Shown: in pieces, positions 24,827-32,322 of the stretch
Position numbering within the stretch: position 1 is the first letter of the stretch
Layout: every line of letters begins with the position of its first letter
Source: Lachnospiraceae bacterium
Lineage (GTDB): Bacteria > Bacillota > Clostridia > Oscillospirales > Ruminococcaceae
Assembly: GCA_023664705.1 (NCBI GenBank)
Contig: JAMPFE010000020.1
Location: forward strand, 1 to 42,953
Reading direction: 5' to 3'
DNA length: 42,953 bases
Notes under the pieces: model-generated
What the model was told of the DNA's origin: nothing
The model's input: only the letters and a program-made list of their open reading frames with translations
Databases searched by the model: none
Position numbers and translations under genes: made by a program

Positions 24827-26190
24827 GACTTTGCCTCCTCCTTGTTGAATATCTCGTCGTCGAGTTGACCCTCTTTTCGGGCAACGATAGCAGCGGCAAC
24901 GGCTGCCGTGGTCGCGTTATTGAGCGTTCGCGCCATATCCGAAACCGTATTTATCGGAATGAGCAGCACGACCGCCGCGATTGGCAAATTCAGCGCCCCG
25001 AATACCGCCACCGACGATACAATGGCGATCCCGGGAACGCCCGCGCTTCCGAGCGACAGCACCAGCGTTACCGCCGCCAGCAGAATGTAGTTGCTTACGC
25101 CCCAATCCAATCCCGCGGCGTTCACAAAGAACATCACGAGCAGCACGGGCCAGACGCAGGTGCAGCCTGGCATTCCGATCGTAGTGCCGAGCGGCGCGGT
25201 GAAATTCGCGATACGCTCGTTTACGCCGACCCCGTTTTCAAGGCAGTCAATAGTTACGGGCAGCGTGCCGATGCTACTTTGCGTCGTAAACGCGGTCGCC
25301 TGCGCTTGGAATATTTTCTTGAAGAATTTGATGGGATTCAATTTCGCCGCGAATTTTATCAGCAGTCCGTTGAACACGTATGCGTGGAAAAACGCGACCG
25401 CGTAAATAATTCCCACCAAAAGCAGCAATTGCAGTATCGTATCGATATCGGAGAAGATCGCGGCGGCGCTTGAAGCTATCAAGCACAGCACGGCGTAAGG
25501 CGTAACGTCGACGACCAGCCGCAGGATTTTGAAAAATATCTTTTTTGTTGCCTCAACGAAATTCTTGAACGAAACGACCTTGTCCTCGCCCTCGCTTGAA
25601 GCAACGCCGATGTATGCGAGCGCGACCACAGCTGCGATGATAATTATCGCGACGATATTGTTATTCGCGATATCCCCGACGACGTTTGACGGGAACAGCC
25701 CCAATAGCACCTCGTCAAAGGATTTTTTCAAGTCTCCGTATGCCTGAACGGTGGAATCGCTCACCGAGGTGATGTTATCGAATATCGCGGAAGGCTTCCA
25801 AAGCCCGAACACCGACCCCGCAAGCAGACTCAGTACGATCGCTCCCGCGGCAGACGCGAGAAGCCAGAACACGGAGCGCACTCCGATAGACCTCACAGCG
25901 TCCTTGCTTTTGAGAGAAACAAAGCTTGAGATGATCGATACCAAGATTATCGGCGCGGCGAGCGCGGTTATCACGTTCACGTAAATATTGCCGATAAGCT
26001 CCACCCAGACGAGATATGTGTAGTTTTCGGATGCAAAAACAATACCGATAACAGCCCCGAACAGAAGCGCCAGTAAAGTTAAAATCGTACGGTTTAATTT
26101 CTTGGAGAGCGCGTGTATCAGCACAAACAACAGACCCACTATTGAAAGCGCAAATAACGCGATCCAGTTGATGCTTAATAAAAAGTCCAT
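24796..26190 (-). CDS. tcyP: Dicarboxylate/amino-acid:cation symporter, probable L-cystine symporter
   Basis: 464 aa from ATG 26190 (TAAGGAGGG upstream; the frame opens 16 codons earlier without support). It is a DAACS-family secondary transporter with about eight membrane segments, the re-entrant SSIGTLPVTI motif (the family's SSSAATLP position) and the substrate-site segment INTVSDMARTLNNATT. The N-terminus, LYQ-like spacing and IILVSIISSFVSL resemble TcyP-type cystine symporters more than glutamate carriers. It heads an operon with two thiol-containing membrane proteins, and its promoter matches that of the sulfur operon. Substrate assignment is inference from context and general resemblance; the gene symbol is tentative. 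Confidence 0.75.
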   Translation of the reverse strand: MDFLLSINWIALFALSIVGLLFVLIHALSKKLNRTILTLLALLFGAVIGIVFASENYTYLVWVELIGNIYVNVITALAAPIILVSIISSFVSLKSKDAVRSIGVRSVFWLLASAAGAIVLSLLAGSVFGLWKPSAIFDNITSVSDSTVQAYGDLKKSFDEVLLGLFPSNVVGDIANNNIVAIIIIAAVVALAYIGVASSEGEDKVVSFKNFVEATKKIFFKILRLVVDVTPYAVLCLIASSAAAIFSDIDTILQLLLLVGIIYAVAFFHAYVFNGLLIKFAAKLNPIKFFKKIFQAQATAFTTQSSIGTLPVTIDCLENGVGVNERIANFTAPLGTTIGMPGCTCVWPVLLVMFFVNAAGLDWGVSNYILLAAVTLVLSLGSAGVPGIAIVSSVAVFGALNLPIAAVVLLIPINTVSDMARTLNNATTAAVAAAIVARKEGQLDDEIFNKEEAKSWRTTKSAQR

Positions 26191-26313
26191 AATGCCCTCC
26201 TTACAAAAAGTCATTTTTTGTTTCGAAGGGAGCAACATCGTCCGAATCTGAAATTCCGTCTTATGAGCATTTCAAAATAATTTTTCACTATACTCATTCC
26301 TTTCTTTAAATCC

Positions 26314-26342
26314 ATTATACCGCAACCGACGCTTTTTGTCTA
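26314..26342 (-). promoter_or_regulatory. Promoter of the cystine-uptake operon
   Basis: On the minus strand TAGACA (26342-26337), 17-bp spacer, TATAAT (26319-26314). The -35 context TATTAGACAA is identical over 10 bases to that of the sulfur operon promoter at 35455-35483. The weak -35 suits an activator-dependent promoter. Confidence 0.75.
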
Positions 26343-26362
26343 ATACGAAACATATATAGTGA

Positions 26363-26383
26363 GATATAGAAATCTTGTATAAA
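26363..26383. promoter_or_regulatory. Candidate LysR-type activator site
   Basis: GATATAGAAATCTTGTATAAA matches the perfect palindrome at 35504-35524 at 13 of 21 positions without gaps. It stands exactly 20 bp upstream of the -35, the same distance as there. The form ATAG-N7-GTAT fits the T-N11-A rule of LysR-type regulators. Confidence 0.5.
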
Positions 26384-26414
26384 AAAAGCGGTATCGCGTC
26401 GAACCGCAATACCG
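26381..26414 (-). terminator. Terminator of the twelve-gene sulfur operon
   Basis: On the minus strand CGGTATTGCG and CGCGATACCG pair with one G-U (26114-type coordinates 26414-26405 and 26398-26389), followed by CTTTTTTTAT. It abuts the activator site of the next operon, so the two units are cleanly separated. Confidence 0.85.
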
Positions 26415-26418
26415 TTTT

Positions 26419-27315
26419 TCAATTATTTTTGAGATATTCAATCGCCGAAAATGCTGCGTTCGCGCCGTCGGAGACCGCCGTGACGACCTGCCGCAGCTTT
26501 TTCGTGCGCACGTCGCCCGCCGCGAAAAATCCCGGAGCGTTGGTAATTCCGGTTTCGTCCGCTCGAATATACCCGCCGCCGTCCAATTCGACGATATTTT
26601 TGACTAAATCGGTCGCGGGGGACATTCCCACCGCTATGAAAATTCCGTCCAGCGGAAGTTCTCGTCCGTTGTCGAGTTTTATTGAATTTACGCGGTTTTT
26701 GCCGATAATTTCGAGAACGTTCGCGGGGGTAATTATCTCGATATTTTCTTTTGATCTGATTTTTGAAACACTTTTCTCCGAGCCTCGAAATTCGTTTCTT
26801 CGATGAATGAGGTACACCTTTTCGGCAAGCTCGGAGAGATAAAGCGCGTCGTCCAGCGCGGTGTCTCCGCCGCCGATAACGGCTGCCGTTTTTCCGCGGT
26901 ACAACGCGCCGTCGCACACCGCGCAGAACGAAACGCCCCTGCCGATGAATTTTTCCTCGCCGGGAACGTTCAGCTTTCTGTGAACCGCTCCCGCGGCGTA
27001 AATTACCGTTCGCGATTCGATAATTTCATTCTCGAAAAACGTTCGCCAAACGCCGTTTTGGAGCTCGATTTTCAGCGCTTTTCCCTCGTAAAATTCCGCG
27101 CCGAATTTTTCAGCGTCACTGCGGAATTTCTCGCCCAAATCAAATCCGTTAATTCCGCAAAGCCCGATGTAATTATCGACCTGCGCGCTCTCGGCGATCT
27201 GCCCCGTGCCTTGAAAATCCTTTTCGATTACGAGCGCGTCCAGATTCGCGCGCTTCGCGTACAAAGCGGCTGACAGCCCCGCGGGACCGCTGCCGATTAT
27301 CACAACATCTCTCAT
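26419..27315 (-). CDS. trxB: Thioredoxin reductase
   Basis: 298-aa NADPH-dependent flavoprotein that reduces thioredoxin. The FAD site GSGPAGLSAA is at residues 8-17, the redox pair is in SFCAVCDGA near 131-138, and the NADPH site GGGDTALDDA is near 147-156. The C-terminal FAD motif GFFAAGDVR is near 262-270. It is slightly shorter than the usual 305-320 aa but complete. It is the last gene of the sulfur operon, 1 base after the JAMM protease gene, so its partner is probably the thioredoxin encoded at 28751. It would supply electrons to release sulfide or to regenerate the desulfurase and carriers. Confidence 0.95.
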   Translation of the reverse strand: MRDVVIIGSGPAGLSAALYAKRANLDALVIEKDFQGTGQIAESAQVDNYIGLCGINGFDLGEKFRSDAEKFGAEFYEGKALKIELQNGVWRTFFENEIIESRTVIYAAGAVHRKLNVPGEEKFIGRGVSFCAVCDGALYRGKTAAVIGGGDTALDDALYLSELAEKVYLIHRRNEFRGSEKSVSKIRSKENIEIITPANVLEIIGKNRVNSIKLDNGRELPLDGIFIAVGMSPATDLVKNIVELDGGGYIRADETGITNAPGFFAAGDVRTKKLRQVVTAVSDGANAAFSAIEYLKNN

Positions 27316-27316
27316 T

Positions 27317-27730
27317 TTATTCCTCGATTTTAAGCTCCTCGCGCCGCGCGTCCTTGCCGTCGATATGAAACGAATTCAGCACGGGATTTTCCTTATCCAT
27401 AAGCGACAAAATAAGGTAGCTTGCGGTCTTGTCGTAGGCGAGCCGCTTGTCCTCCTCCGACGGGCGCGACGGCGATTCGGGATGAGAATGCCAATTGCCG
27501 AGCGGAATCAACCCGTTCGCCCTCATATCCTTGACGGCGGCAAGCTGCTCCTTGGGGTCGAGCGAAAAATGCTCGTTGGACCTGTCGATATTCGTCAGCA
27601 GATAGACCTTTTCGACGCGCTTATCCTCGCCGTCGATTTTTCCCGCGATAAGTCCGCACGCTTCGTTCGGCAGCTCGGAAAGCGCGTGCGCGACGATTTT
27701 TTCATAGTTTTCTTTCGATATTATAACCAT
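27317..27730 (-). CDS. JAMM/M67-family metallopeptidase, carrier-processing type
   Basis: 137 aa from ATG 27730, whose A is the last base of the preceding stop codon (TAATG). The zinc-peptidase signature is complete: Glu23, His81-x-His83-Pro, Ser91 and Asp94. The family's bacterial members (Mec of Mycobacterium, and the proteases of thiocarboxylate methionine pathways) trim or release ThiS/MoaD-type carriers. The ThiS-like protein two genes upstream has five residues beyond its Gly-Gly, making it the obvious substrate. The first 25 codons of the longer frame overlap the E1 gene and have no ribosome binding site, so they are left out. Confidence 0.88.
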   Translation of the reverse strand: MVIISKENYEKIVAHALSELPNEACGLIAGKIDGEDKRVEKVYLLTNIDRSNEHFSLDPKEQLAAVKDMRANGLIPLGNWHSHPESPSRPSEEDKRLAYDKTASYLILSLMDKENPVLNSFHIDGKDARREELKIEE

Positions 27731-28536
27731 TAAACGCCCTCGCATTCGGTCTGTTCGTAATCCACAAGCGCGGTAATTGTTGGATTTTCGCCGCAAACCG
27801 CGCATTTTCCGTCAGCTTTCGGCAATTTTATTTTGCGGAATTCCATTTTTATTGCGTCGAAGGTGAGCAAATATCCCGTCAGCAAATCGCCCGTACCGGT
27901 TATGTATTTCACCGCTTCCATTGCCTGTAAGCTGCCGATAACTCCGCCCATAGCACCCACAACTCCCGCCTGTTTACAAGTAGGCACAGCGTCCTTCGGC
28001 GGCGGGTTTTTGAACACGCAGCGATAGCACGGACCCTCGCCCGGAACGTAGGTCATAAGCTGCCCCTTGAAGCGGATTATTCCCGCGTGAGAAAACGGCT
28101 TTTTCGCCATAACGCACGCGTCGTTTATCAAGAATTTCGCGGGAAAATTATCCGTGCCGTCGATGATGAAATCGTAATCGCGGATAAGCTCCATGATATT
28201 CTCGGACGTTACAAATTCGTGATAGGTATTGACCGTAACATCGGGGTTCATGCGGTTCATCGTTTCCTTTGCGGAGAGGACTTTGGGCTTGCCCACGTCG
28301 TCCGTCGCGTGAATGATCTGCCGCTGAAGATTGGAAAGATCCACCTCGTCCGCGTCGGCGATGCCGATAGTTCCCACGCCCGCGGCGGCGAGGTACATCG
28401 CGGCGGGAGCGCCCAAGCCGCCCGCGCCGATTATCAGCACCTTTGCGTTCAGCAGCTTTTTCTGCCCCTTTACGCCGATCTCTTTCAAAATAATGTGCCG
28501 CGAATACCGTTCGAGCTGCTCGTTAGTGAACGCCAT
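27730..28536 (-). CDS. HesA/MoeB/ThiF-type E1 adenylyltransferase
   Basis: 268 aa. It adenylates the C-terminal glycine of a ThiS/MoaD-type carrier so that sulfur can be loaded. The nucleotide site GAGGLGAP is near residues 37-44, the DGTDNFPAKF substrate/metal motif is near 126-135, and two zinc CxxC pairs are present (CYRC near 172, CAVC near 244). The active-site Cys lies in PTCKQAG near 187. The start ATG 28536 uses GGGAGGCGG, which is also the coding sequence for the carrier's terminal glycines. It overlaps the carrier gene by 14 bases and the JAMM gene by one, so the three are translationally linked. Confidence 0.92.
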   Translation of the reverse strand: MAFTNEQLERYSRHIILKEIGVKGQKKLLNAKVLIIGAGGLGAPAAMYLAAAGVGTIGIADADEVDLSNLQRQIIHATDDVGKPKVLSAKETMNRMNPDVTVNTYHEFVTSENIMELIRDYDFIIDGTDNFPAKFLINDACVMAKKPFSHAGIIRFKGQLMTYVPGEGPCYRCVFKNPPPKDAVPTCKQAGVVGAMGGVIGSLQAMEAVKYITGTGDLLTGYLLTFDAIKMEFRKIKLPKADGKCAVCGENPTITALVDYEQTECEGV

Positions 28537-28741
28537 AGCTGCCGCCTCCCATAAAATACAGAAATTCCACCGAATCGCCGTCCGTCAATTTCCGTTCCGC
28601 AAACGTTCCGCTCTCAACAAATTCGTCGTTCACCGAAACCGTGACGTAATCGGGATTTTCCACGTTCTCAAGTTTTATCAGCTCGGCTATCGTCAAGCCC
28701 TCCGCGACCTCCTTTGCCGCTCCCGCAACCGTTATTTTCAT
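28523..28741 (-). CDS. ThiS/MoaD-like sulfur carrier with C-terminal extension
   Basis: 72 aa, AGGAGG before ATG 28741. It has a beta-grasp carrier fold (MKITVAGAAKEVAEGLTIAE, VTVSVNDEFV, LTDGDSVEFLYFMGGG). Mature carriers must end in Gly-Gly to form a thiocarboxylate; here GGG is followed by SYGVH. These extra codons exist because the reading frame runs into the start region of the E1 gene. By analogy with carriers in thiocarboxylate-dependent methionine synthesis (Wolinella HcyS system), the JAMM protease would cut after the glycines. The neighbouring MetY then points to homocysteine formation rather than thiamine or molybdopterin, for which no genes are present. Confidence 0.88.
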   Translation of the reverse strand: MKITVAGAAKEVAEGLTIAELIKLENVENPDYVTVSVNDEFVESGTFAERKLTDGDSVEFLYFMGGGSYGVH

Positions 28742-28750
28742 ACGCTCCTC

Positions 28751-29077
28751 CTATCTGTTTTCTTCGATAATTTGTTCGAGTTCTTCCTTTTTCCGCGCCC
28801 CCGTAAAGCGCTCGACGATGCCGCCGTTCTTGAACAGCAGAAACGTCGGCGTGGCGGCGATGTCGTATTCCTCCGCAAGCTCGGACTCAAACGCCGCGTT
28901 CACCTTCGCGATAAAAACTCCCTCGGAATATTGCTCCCCGAGAGCCGTCAAAATCGGCGACATACGCTTGCAGGGAACGCAGCTATCCGTGTAAAATTCC
29001 ACCACGGAAAGCCCCGGAAAATTCAGCACCTTTTCGGAAAAATCCTCCTTGCCGATACGCTCCGCCACACTAATCAC
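28751..29077 (-). CDS. Thioredoxin-family protein
   Basis: 108 aa, GTG start at 29077 overlapping the TusA-like gene by 8 bases; GTG 29068 is an alternative. It has a thioredoxin fold with active site CVPC in VEFYTDSCVPCKRMSPIL (residues about 28-45), the cis-Pro segment ATPTFLLFKNG near 76-86, and no signal peptide. The CVPC centre differs from the classical CGPC and suggests a dedicated partner. Expected electron donor: the TrxB encoded at the end of the operon. Expected targets: the desulfurase or persulfide and thiocarboxylate intermediates (inference). Confidence 0.92.
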   Translation of the reverse strand: MISVAERIGKEDFSEKVLNFPGLSVVEFYTDSCVPCKRMSPILTALGEQYSEGVFIAKVNAAFESELAEEYDIAATPTFLLFKNGGIVERFTGARKKEELEQIIEENR

Positions 29078-29315
29078 CGACCTTTCTCACGAGAAGGTCA
29101 AACGTTCCGTCCGCGTTTTCGGTGAGGTCAAGGATCTCGTGACCCTCCTCTTTAAGGCTTCTCGGGACGTTTTCGGCGGGTTCGCCGCCGTTCATGTGAA
29201 CTTTCAGTATATCGCCCTCGTCCAACTCGTCCAGCGCCACCTTCGCCTTCACGAACGTCACGGGGCAATTCACGTCGGTAATATCCACCGTGTCGGTTAT
29301 CTCAAAATCAGCCAA
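29070..29315 (-). CDS. TusA/SirA-family sulfurtransferase-like protein
   Basis: I choose TTG 29315 (81 aa) because AGAGGTG sits six bases before it; the frame also opens at GTG 29324, which has no ribosome binding site. TusA proteins accept persulfide sulfur from cysteine desulfurases on the Cys of a CPxP motif. Here the motif is DVNCPVTFVKAK, so the active Cys is present but the second Pro is replaced by Thr. The LDELDEGDILKVHMNGGEP strand-loop is typical of the family. It lies between MetY and the thioredoxin and could relay sulfur from the encapsulated desulfurase to the carrier. Confidence 0.85.
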   Translation of the reverse strand: MADFEITDTVDITDVNCPVTFVKAKVALDELDEGDILKVHMNGGEPAENVPRSLKEEGHEILDLTENADGTFDLLVRKVGD

Positions 29316-29329
29316 TTTTAACACCTCTT

Positions 29330-30556
29330 TTACAGTTTTTGAACGGCTTCGGCGAAATCCTCGATAAGGTCTTTCACGTCCTCAATTCCCACGCTCACGC
29401 GTATCGTGTCGTCGTACACTCCGGCGTTTCTCATCTGCTCCGCCGTGTTGTGCAGATAAATTGTGGACGCGGGGTGAATTACGAGCGTTTTCGTGTCGCC
29501 GATATTCGTCGCGTTCAGCGCGTATTTCAGCGAGTTCATCAGCCTGTAGGCGCGTTCCCTCGAACCCGCTCGCAGCGTCACGATACCGCCGCCCCTGCCG
29601 CCGAACTGCTTTTGAACAAGCGAATAATTCGGGTTATTTTCCAGCCCCGGATAATTCACCGAGATTTCGTCGAATTTTTGCAGTTCCCTTGCCAAAGCAA
29701 GGGCGTTTTCGCAGATTCGCTCCATGCGCAGCGCCAGCGTTTCAACGCCAATCAAATTCAAGTAAGCGTTCAGCGGCGAGAGACATCCGCCGACGTTTCT
29801 CCATGTGTCGTTTTTCAGCCGCGCGGTAAACGCCAGACTGCCGAATTTTTTGTATTCCGCGAACACGGGGAATTTCTCAATATCCCACTTGAATTTTCCG
29901 CTGTCGATGATAATTCCGCTTATCGAATTTCCGCTGCCGTTGATGTATTTCGACGAGGAATGTATCACGACGTCCGCGCCGTATTCTATCGAGCGGATAA
30001 GGTACGGCGTGGCGGTGGTCGCGTCGACGATAAGCGGTATGCCGTTCTTGTGAGCCAGCGCAGAGACCGCCGTTATATCCATTACATCCAGTCCGGGATT
30101 TCCGATCAACTCGCCGAAAATGACCTTCGTTTTTTCGGTGAGATTTTTTTCTATCTCCTCCGCGGTCATATGCGTGACGAATTTGGTGGCAATGCCGTAT
30201 TCTCCGAGGTTGCGGAACAGGTCGACCGTGCCGCCGAACAGCCCCGCGCTTGCGATTATCTCATCGCCGGTTCGCAGAATATTCAGCAGCGCGGAAGAGA
30301 TCGCCGCCATTCCCGAAGCGCACGCCGTCGCCGCCGCGCCGCCCTCCAGCTCGCAGATACGGCGCTCGAACGCGTCTACGGTGGGGTTAGCGATACGCGT
30401 GTACGCGAAGCCCAGCGCTCTGCCCTCGAAAACCTTTTGCAGCTCCTCCGCGTTCTCGTAGGAAAACGCGCACACCTGGCTTATCAGCGGGAGCGTCGCG
30501 CCGTTCTGAAACCTCCCTGCCGACTTGCCGTGAAGTACCTTTGTACAAAATTCCAT
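29330..30556 (-). CDS. metY: O-acetylhomoserine sulfhydrylase (MetY type)
   Basis: 408-aa PLP enzyme of the Cys/Met-metabolism family. It replaces the acetyl group of O-acetylhomoserine by sulfide or carrier-bound sulfur to make homocysteine. Visible are TRIANPTVDAFE near residues 53-64, the cofactor-binding ASGMAAIS, and the PLP lysine in IHSSSKYINGSG near 204. The late KTLVIHPAST motif typical of MetY/MetB enzymes is also present. Being immediately upstream of a carrier, E1 and JAMM set, it matches the thiocarboxylate-dependent methionine pathway. The start at 30556 has only a weak ribosome binding site; coupling to the desulfurase stop 12 bases upstream is likely. Confidence 0.92.
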   Translation of the reverse strand: MEFCTKVLHGKSAGRFQNGATLPLISQVCAFSYENAEELQKVFEGRALGFAYTRIANPTVDAFERRICELEGGAAATACASGMAAISSALLNILRTGDEIIASAGLFGGTVDLFRNLGEYGIATKFVTHMTAEEIEKNLTEKTKVIFGELIGNPGLDVMDITAVSALAHKNGIPLIVDATTATPYLIRSIEYGADVVIHSSSKYINGSGNSISGIIIDSGKFKWDIEKFPVFAEYKKFGSLAFTARLKNDTWRNVGGCLSPLNAYLNLIGVETLALRMERICENALALARELQKFDEISVNYPGLENNPNYSLVQKQFGGRGGGIVTLRAGSRERAYRLMNSLKYALNATNIGDTKTLVIHPASTIYLHNTAEQMRNAGVYDDTIRVSVGIEDVKDLIEDFAEAVQKL

Positions 30557-30570
30557 ATCTCAATACCGTT

Positions 30571-32322
30571 TCATATCGTTTTTAACGCCCTTACCAGCGC
30601 GTCTATGTCCTCGAAGGTGTTGTACAGCGCCAGCGTCGGGCGCACAACTCCCTCCAGTCCGTAATGCCGCAGGATAGGCTGCGCGCAGTGATGTCCCACC
30701 CGCACGGCGATGCCGTATTGGTCGAGTATTTGTCCCACCGTGTCGTTGGGTACGCCGTCTATCACGAAAGACAACGCGCTCGATTTTTCGGGAGCTGTGC
30801 CGATGAGATGCAGCCCGTTTATCCTGCCGAGTTCCCTCATGCCGTAGCTTACAAGCTCGTGTTCGTAGGCGCTGACGGCGGGCATTCCGATGCCGTTCAG
30901 ATATTCCAGCGCCGCCCCGAGCCCCACCGCGTCCGCAATGCTGCCTGTTCCCGCCTCGAATTTATTCGGCGCGGGATTGTACACCGTTCGCTCAAAGGTA
31001 ACGTCCTTTATCATGTTGCCGCCGCCGTGATAGGGCTTCGCGCTCTCGAGAACGTCCTTTTTGCCGTATACCGCGCCTATCCCCGTGGGGGCGTAAATTT
31101 TATGCCCCGAGAACACGAACCAGTCCGCGTCCAAAGTGCTTACGTTCACCGGAATATGCGCCACCGACTGCGCCCCGTCAATGAGTATCCGCACGCCGTG
31201 GCGGTGCGCTATCGCGATAAGTTCCGCAACCGGAGTTATCGTTCCCAGAACGTTGGAAACGTGCGTCACCGAGACGAATTTCGTCCGCTTGGTGAACAGC
31301 TTTTCGTACTCGGGAAGCAGCAGCTGCCCCGACTCGTCCACGGGAATGACCTTGATAACCGCGCCGGTTTCCTGTGCGACAAGCTGCCACGGAACGATGT
31401 TCGCGTGGTGCTCCAGCAGCGACAGGATTATTTCATCGCCCGGCTCAAGGAGCGGCTTCACATAGGACTGCGCGACGAGGTTTATTCCCTCGGTAGTTCC
31501 CCTCACGAAAACGATATTGTCCTTTGAGGGCGCGCCGATGAAGTCCGCGACAGTCTGCCGCGCCTTTTCATACGCGTCGGTCGACCGTGCCGCCAGCGTG
31601 TGTGCGCCGCGGTGGACGTTGGAATTTTCGTGCTCGTAATAGTAGCTCAAACGGTCGATGACGGCTTGCGGGCGCTGCGTAGTCGCGCCGTTGTCCAGCC
31701 AGATAAGCGGATTGCCGTTCACCTTTTCCCGCAGAATGGGGAAATCCCCGCGTATCTGTTCGAGTGTTTTCGTGCCGACGACGATTTTCGTGTTGTTTTT
31801 CTGACCGCCAACCGTCTCGTAACTCACGCCGCCGCTGTCCTTTTTCGGGATGACGTTGTTGTCGTTCGCGGTGGTGCGGACGTTTATGCCGCTGTCGTTA
31901 TCCGCCTGCGACTGCGATATCACGCTCGGAGAAAACGCCGCCGTCTTTGTTCTTTCGGGCTCTGCGTAAGCGTACTGCGCGGTTTGATCTTCAAGCTCGC
32001 GGAACGCGCCGCCCATATCCTCAAAAGCGGGGAATTCGGCGTTCGCTCCCGAAAGACCGTCGAAATTCAGCCCTTTATTCAATTCGGCGCCGAGTTCACC
32101 GAGAATATTTTCGTAATCGCTTGCTCCGAGCGCGGAAAACGCTTTATTCGCGGCGGTATCGATAATCCCCGTATCTCCCGTTGTGACGAGCCTTTGAATT
32201 CCGTCCGCGCATACGTCGGGCTGAAAAAGGCTTCCGTCTATGTCGGTGAAAAGCTCGTTCGCGAGCGTTTCCAGCTCCGTTTCCGAGGGAATTCCCGAAT
32301 ACCCGAAATTATTCGTAATCAT
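30571..32322 (-). CDS. Family 2A encapsulin cargo: SufS-type cysteine desulfurase
   Basis: 583 aa, about 180 longer than ordinary SufS. The extension (residues 1-190) is low-complexity and helical in patches; it begins MITNNFGYSGIPSETELETL followed by ANELF, the type of N-terminal segment that loads cargo into family 2A encapsulins. The catalytic part has FPILREKVNGNPLIWLDNGA, the PLP lysine in FSGHKIYAPTG (about residue 407), and the nucleophile Cys in VGHHCAQP (about 545). It converts cysteine to alanine plus a persulfide. ATG 32322 overlaps the encapsulin stop by 14 bases, so shell and cargo are made together. The upstream frame from 32349 lies inside the encapsulin gene. Confidence 0.93.
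   Translation of the reverse strand: MITNNFGYSGIPSETELETLANELFTDIDGSLFQPDVCADGIQRLVTTGDTGIIDTAANKAFSALGASDYENILGELGAELNKGLNFDGLSGANAEFPAFEDMGGAFRELEDQTAQYAYAEPERTKTAAFSPSVISQSQADNDSGINVRTTANDNNVIPKKDSGGVSYETVGGQKNNTKIVVGTKTLEQIRGDFPILREKVNGNPLIWLDNGATTQRPQAVIDRLSYYYEHENSNVHRGAHTLAARSTDAYEKARQTVADFIGAPSKDNIVFVRGTTEGINLVAQSYVKPLLEPGDEIILSLLEHHANIVPWQLVAQETGAVIKVIPVDESGQLLLPEYEKLFTKRTKFVSVTHVSNVLGTITPVAELIAIAHRHGVRILIDGAQSVAHIPVNVSTLDADWFVFSGHKIYAPTGIGAVYGKKDVLESAKPYHGGGNMIKDVTFERTVYNPAPNKFEAGTGSIADAVGLGAALEYLNGIGMPAVSAYEHELVSYGMRELGRINGLHLIGTAPEKSSALSFVIDGVPNDTVGQILDQYGIAVRVGHHCAQPILRHYGLEGVVRPTLALYNTFEDIDALVRALKTI

Noticed and set aside
28523..28741. ThiS of thiamine synthesis or MoaD of molybdopterin synthesis
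   Set aside because: No thiG, thiH, moaE or other pathway genes are present, while metY, a JAMM protease and an E1 are adjacent.
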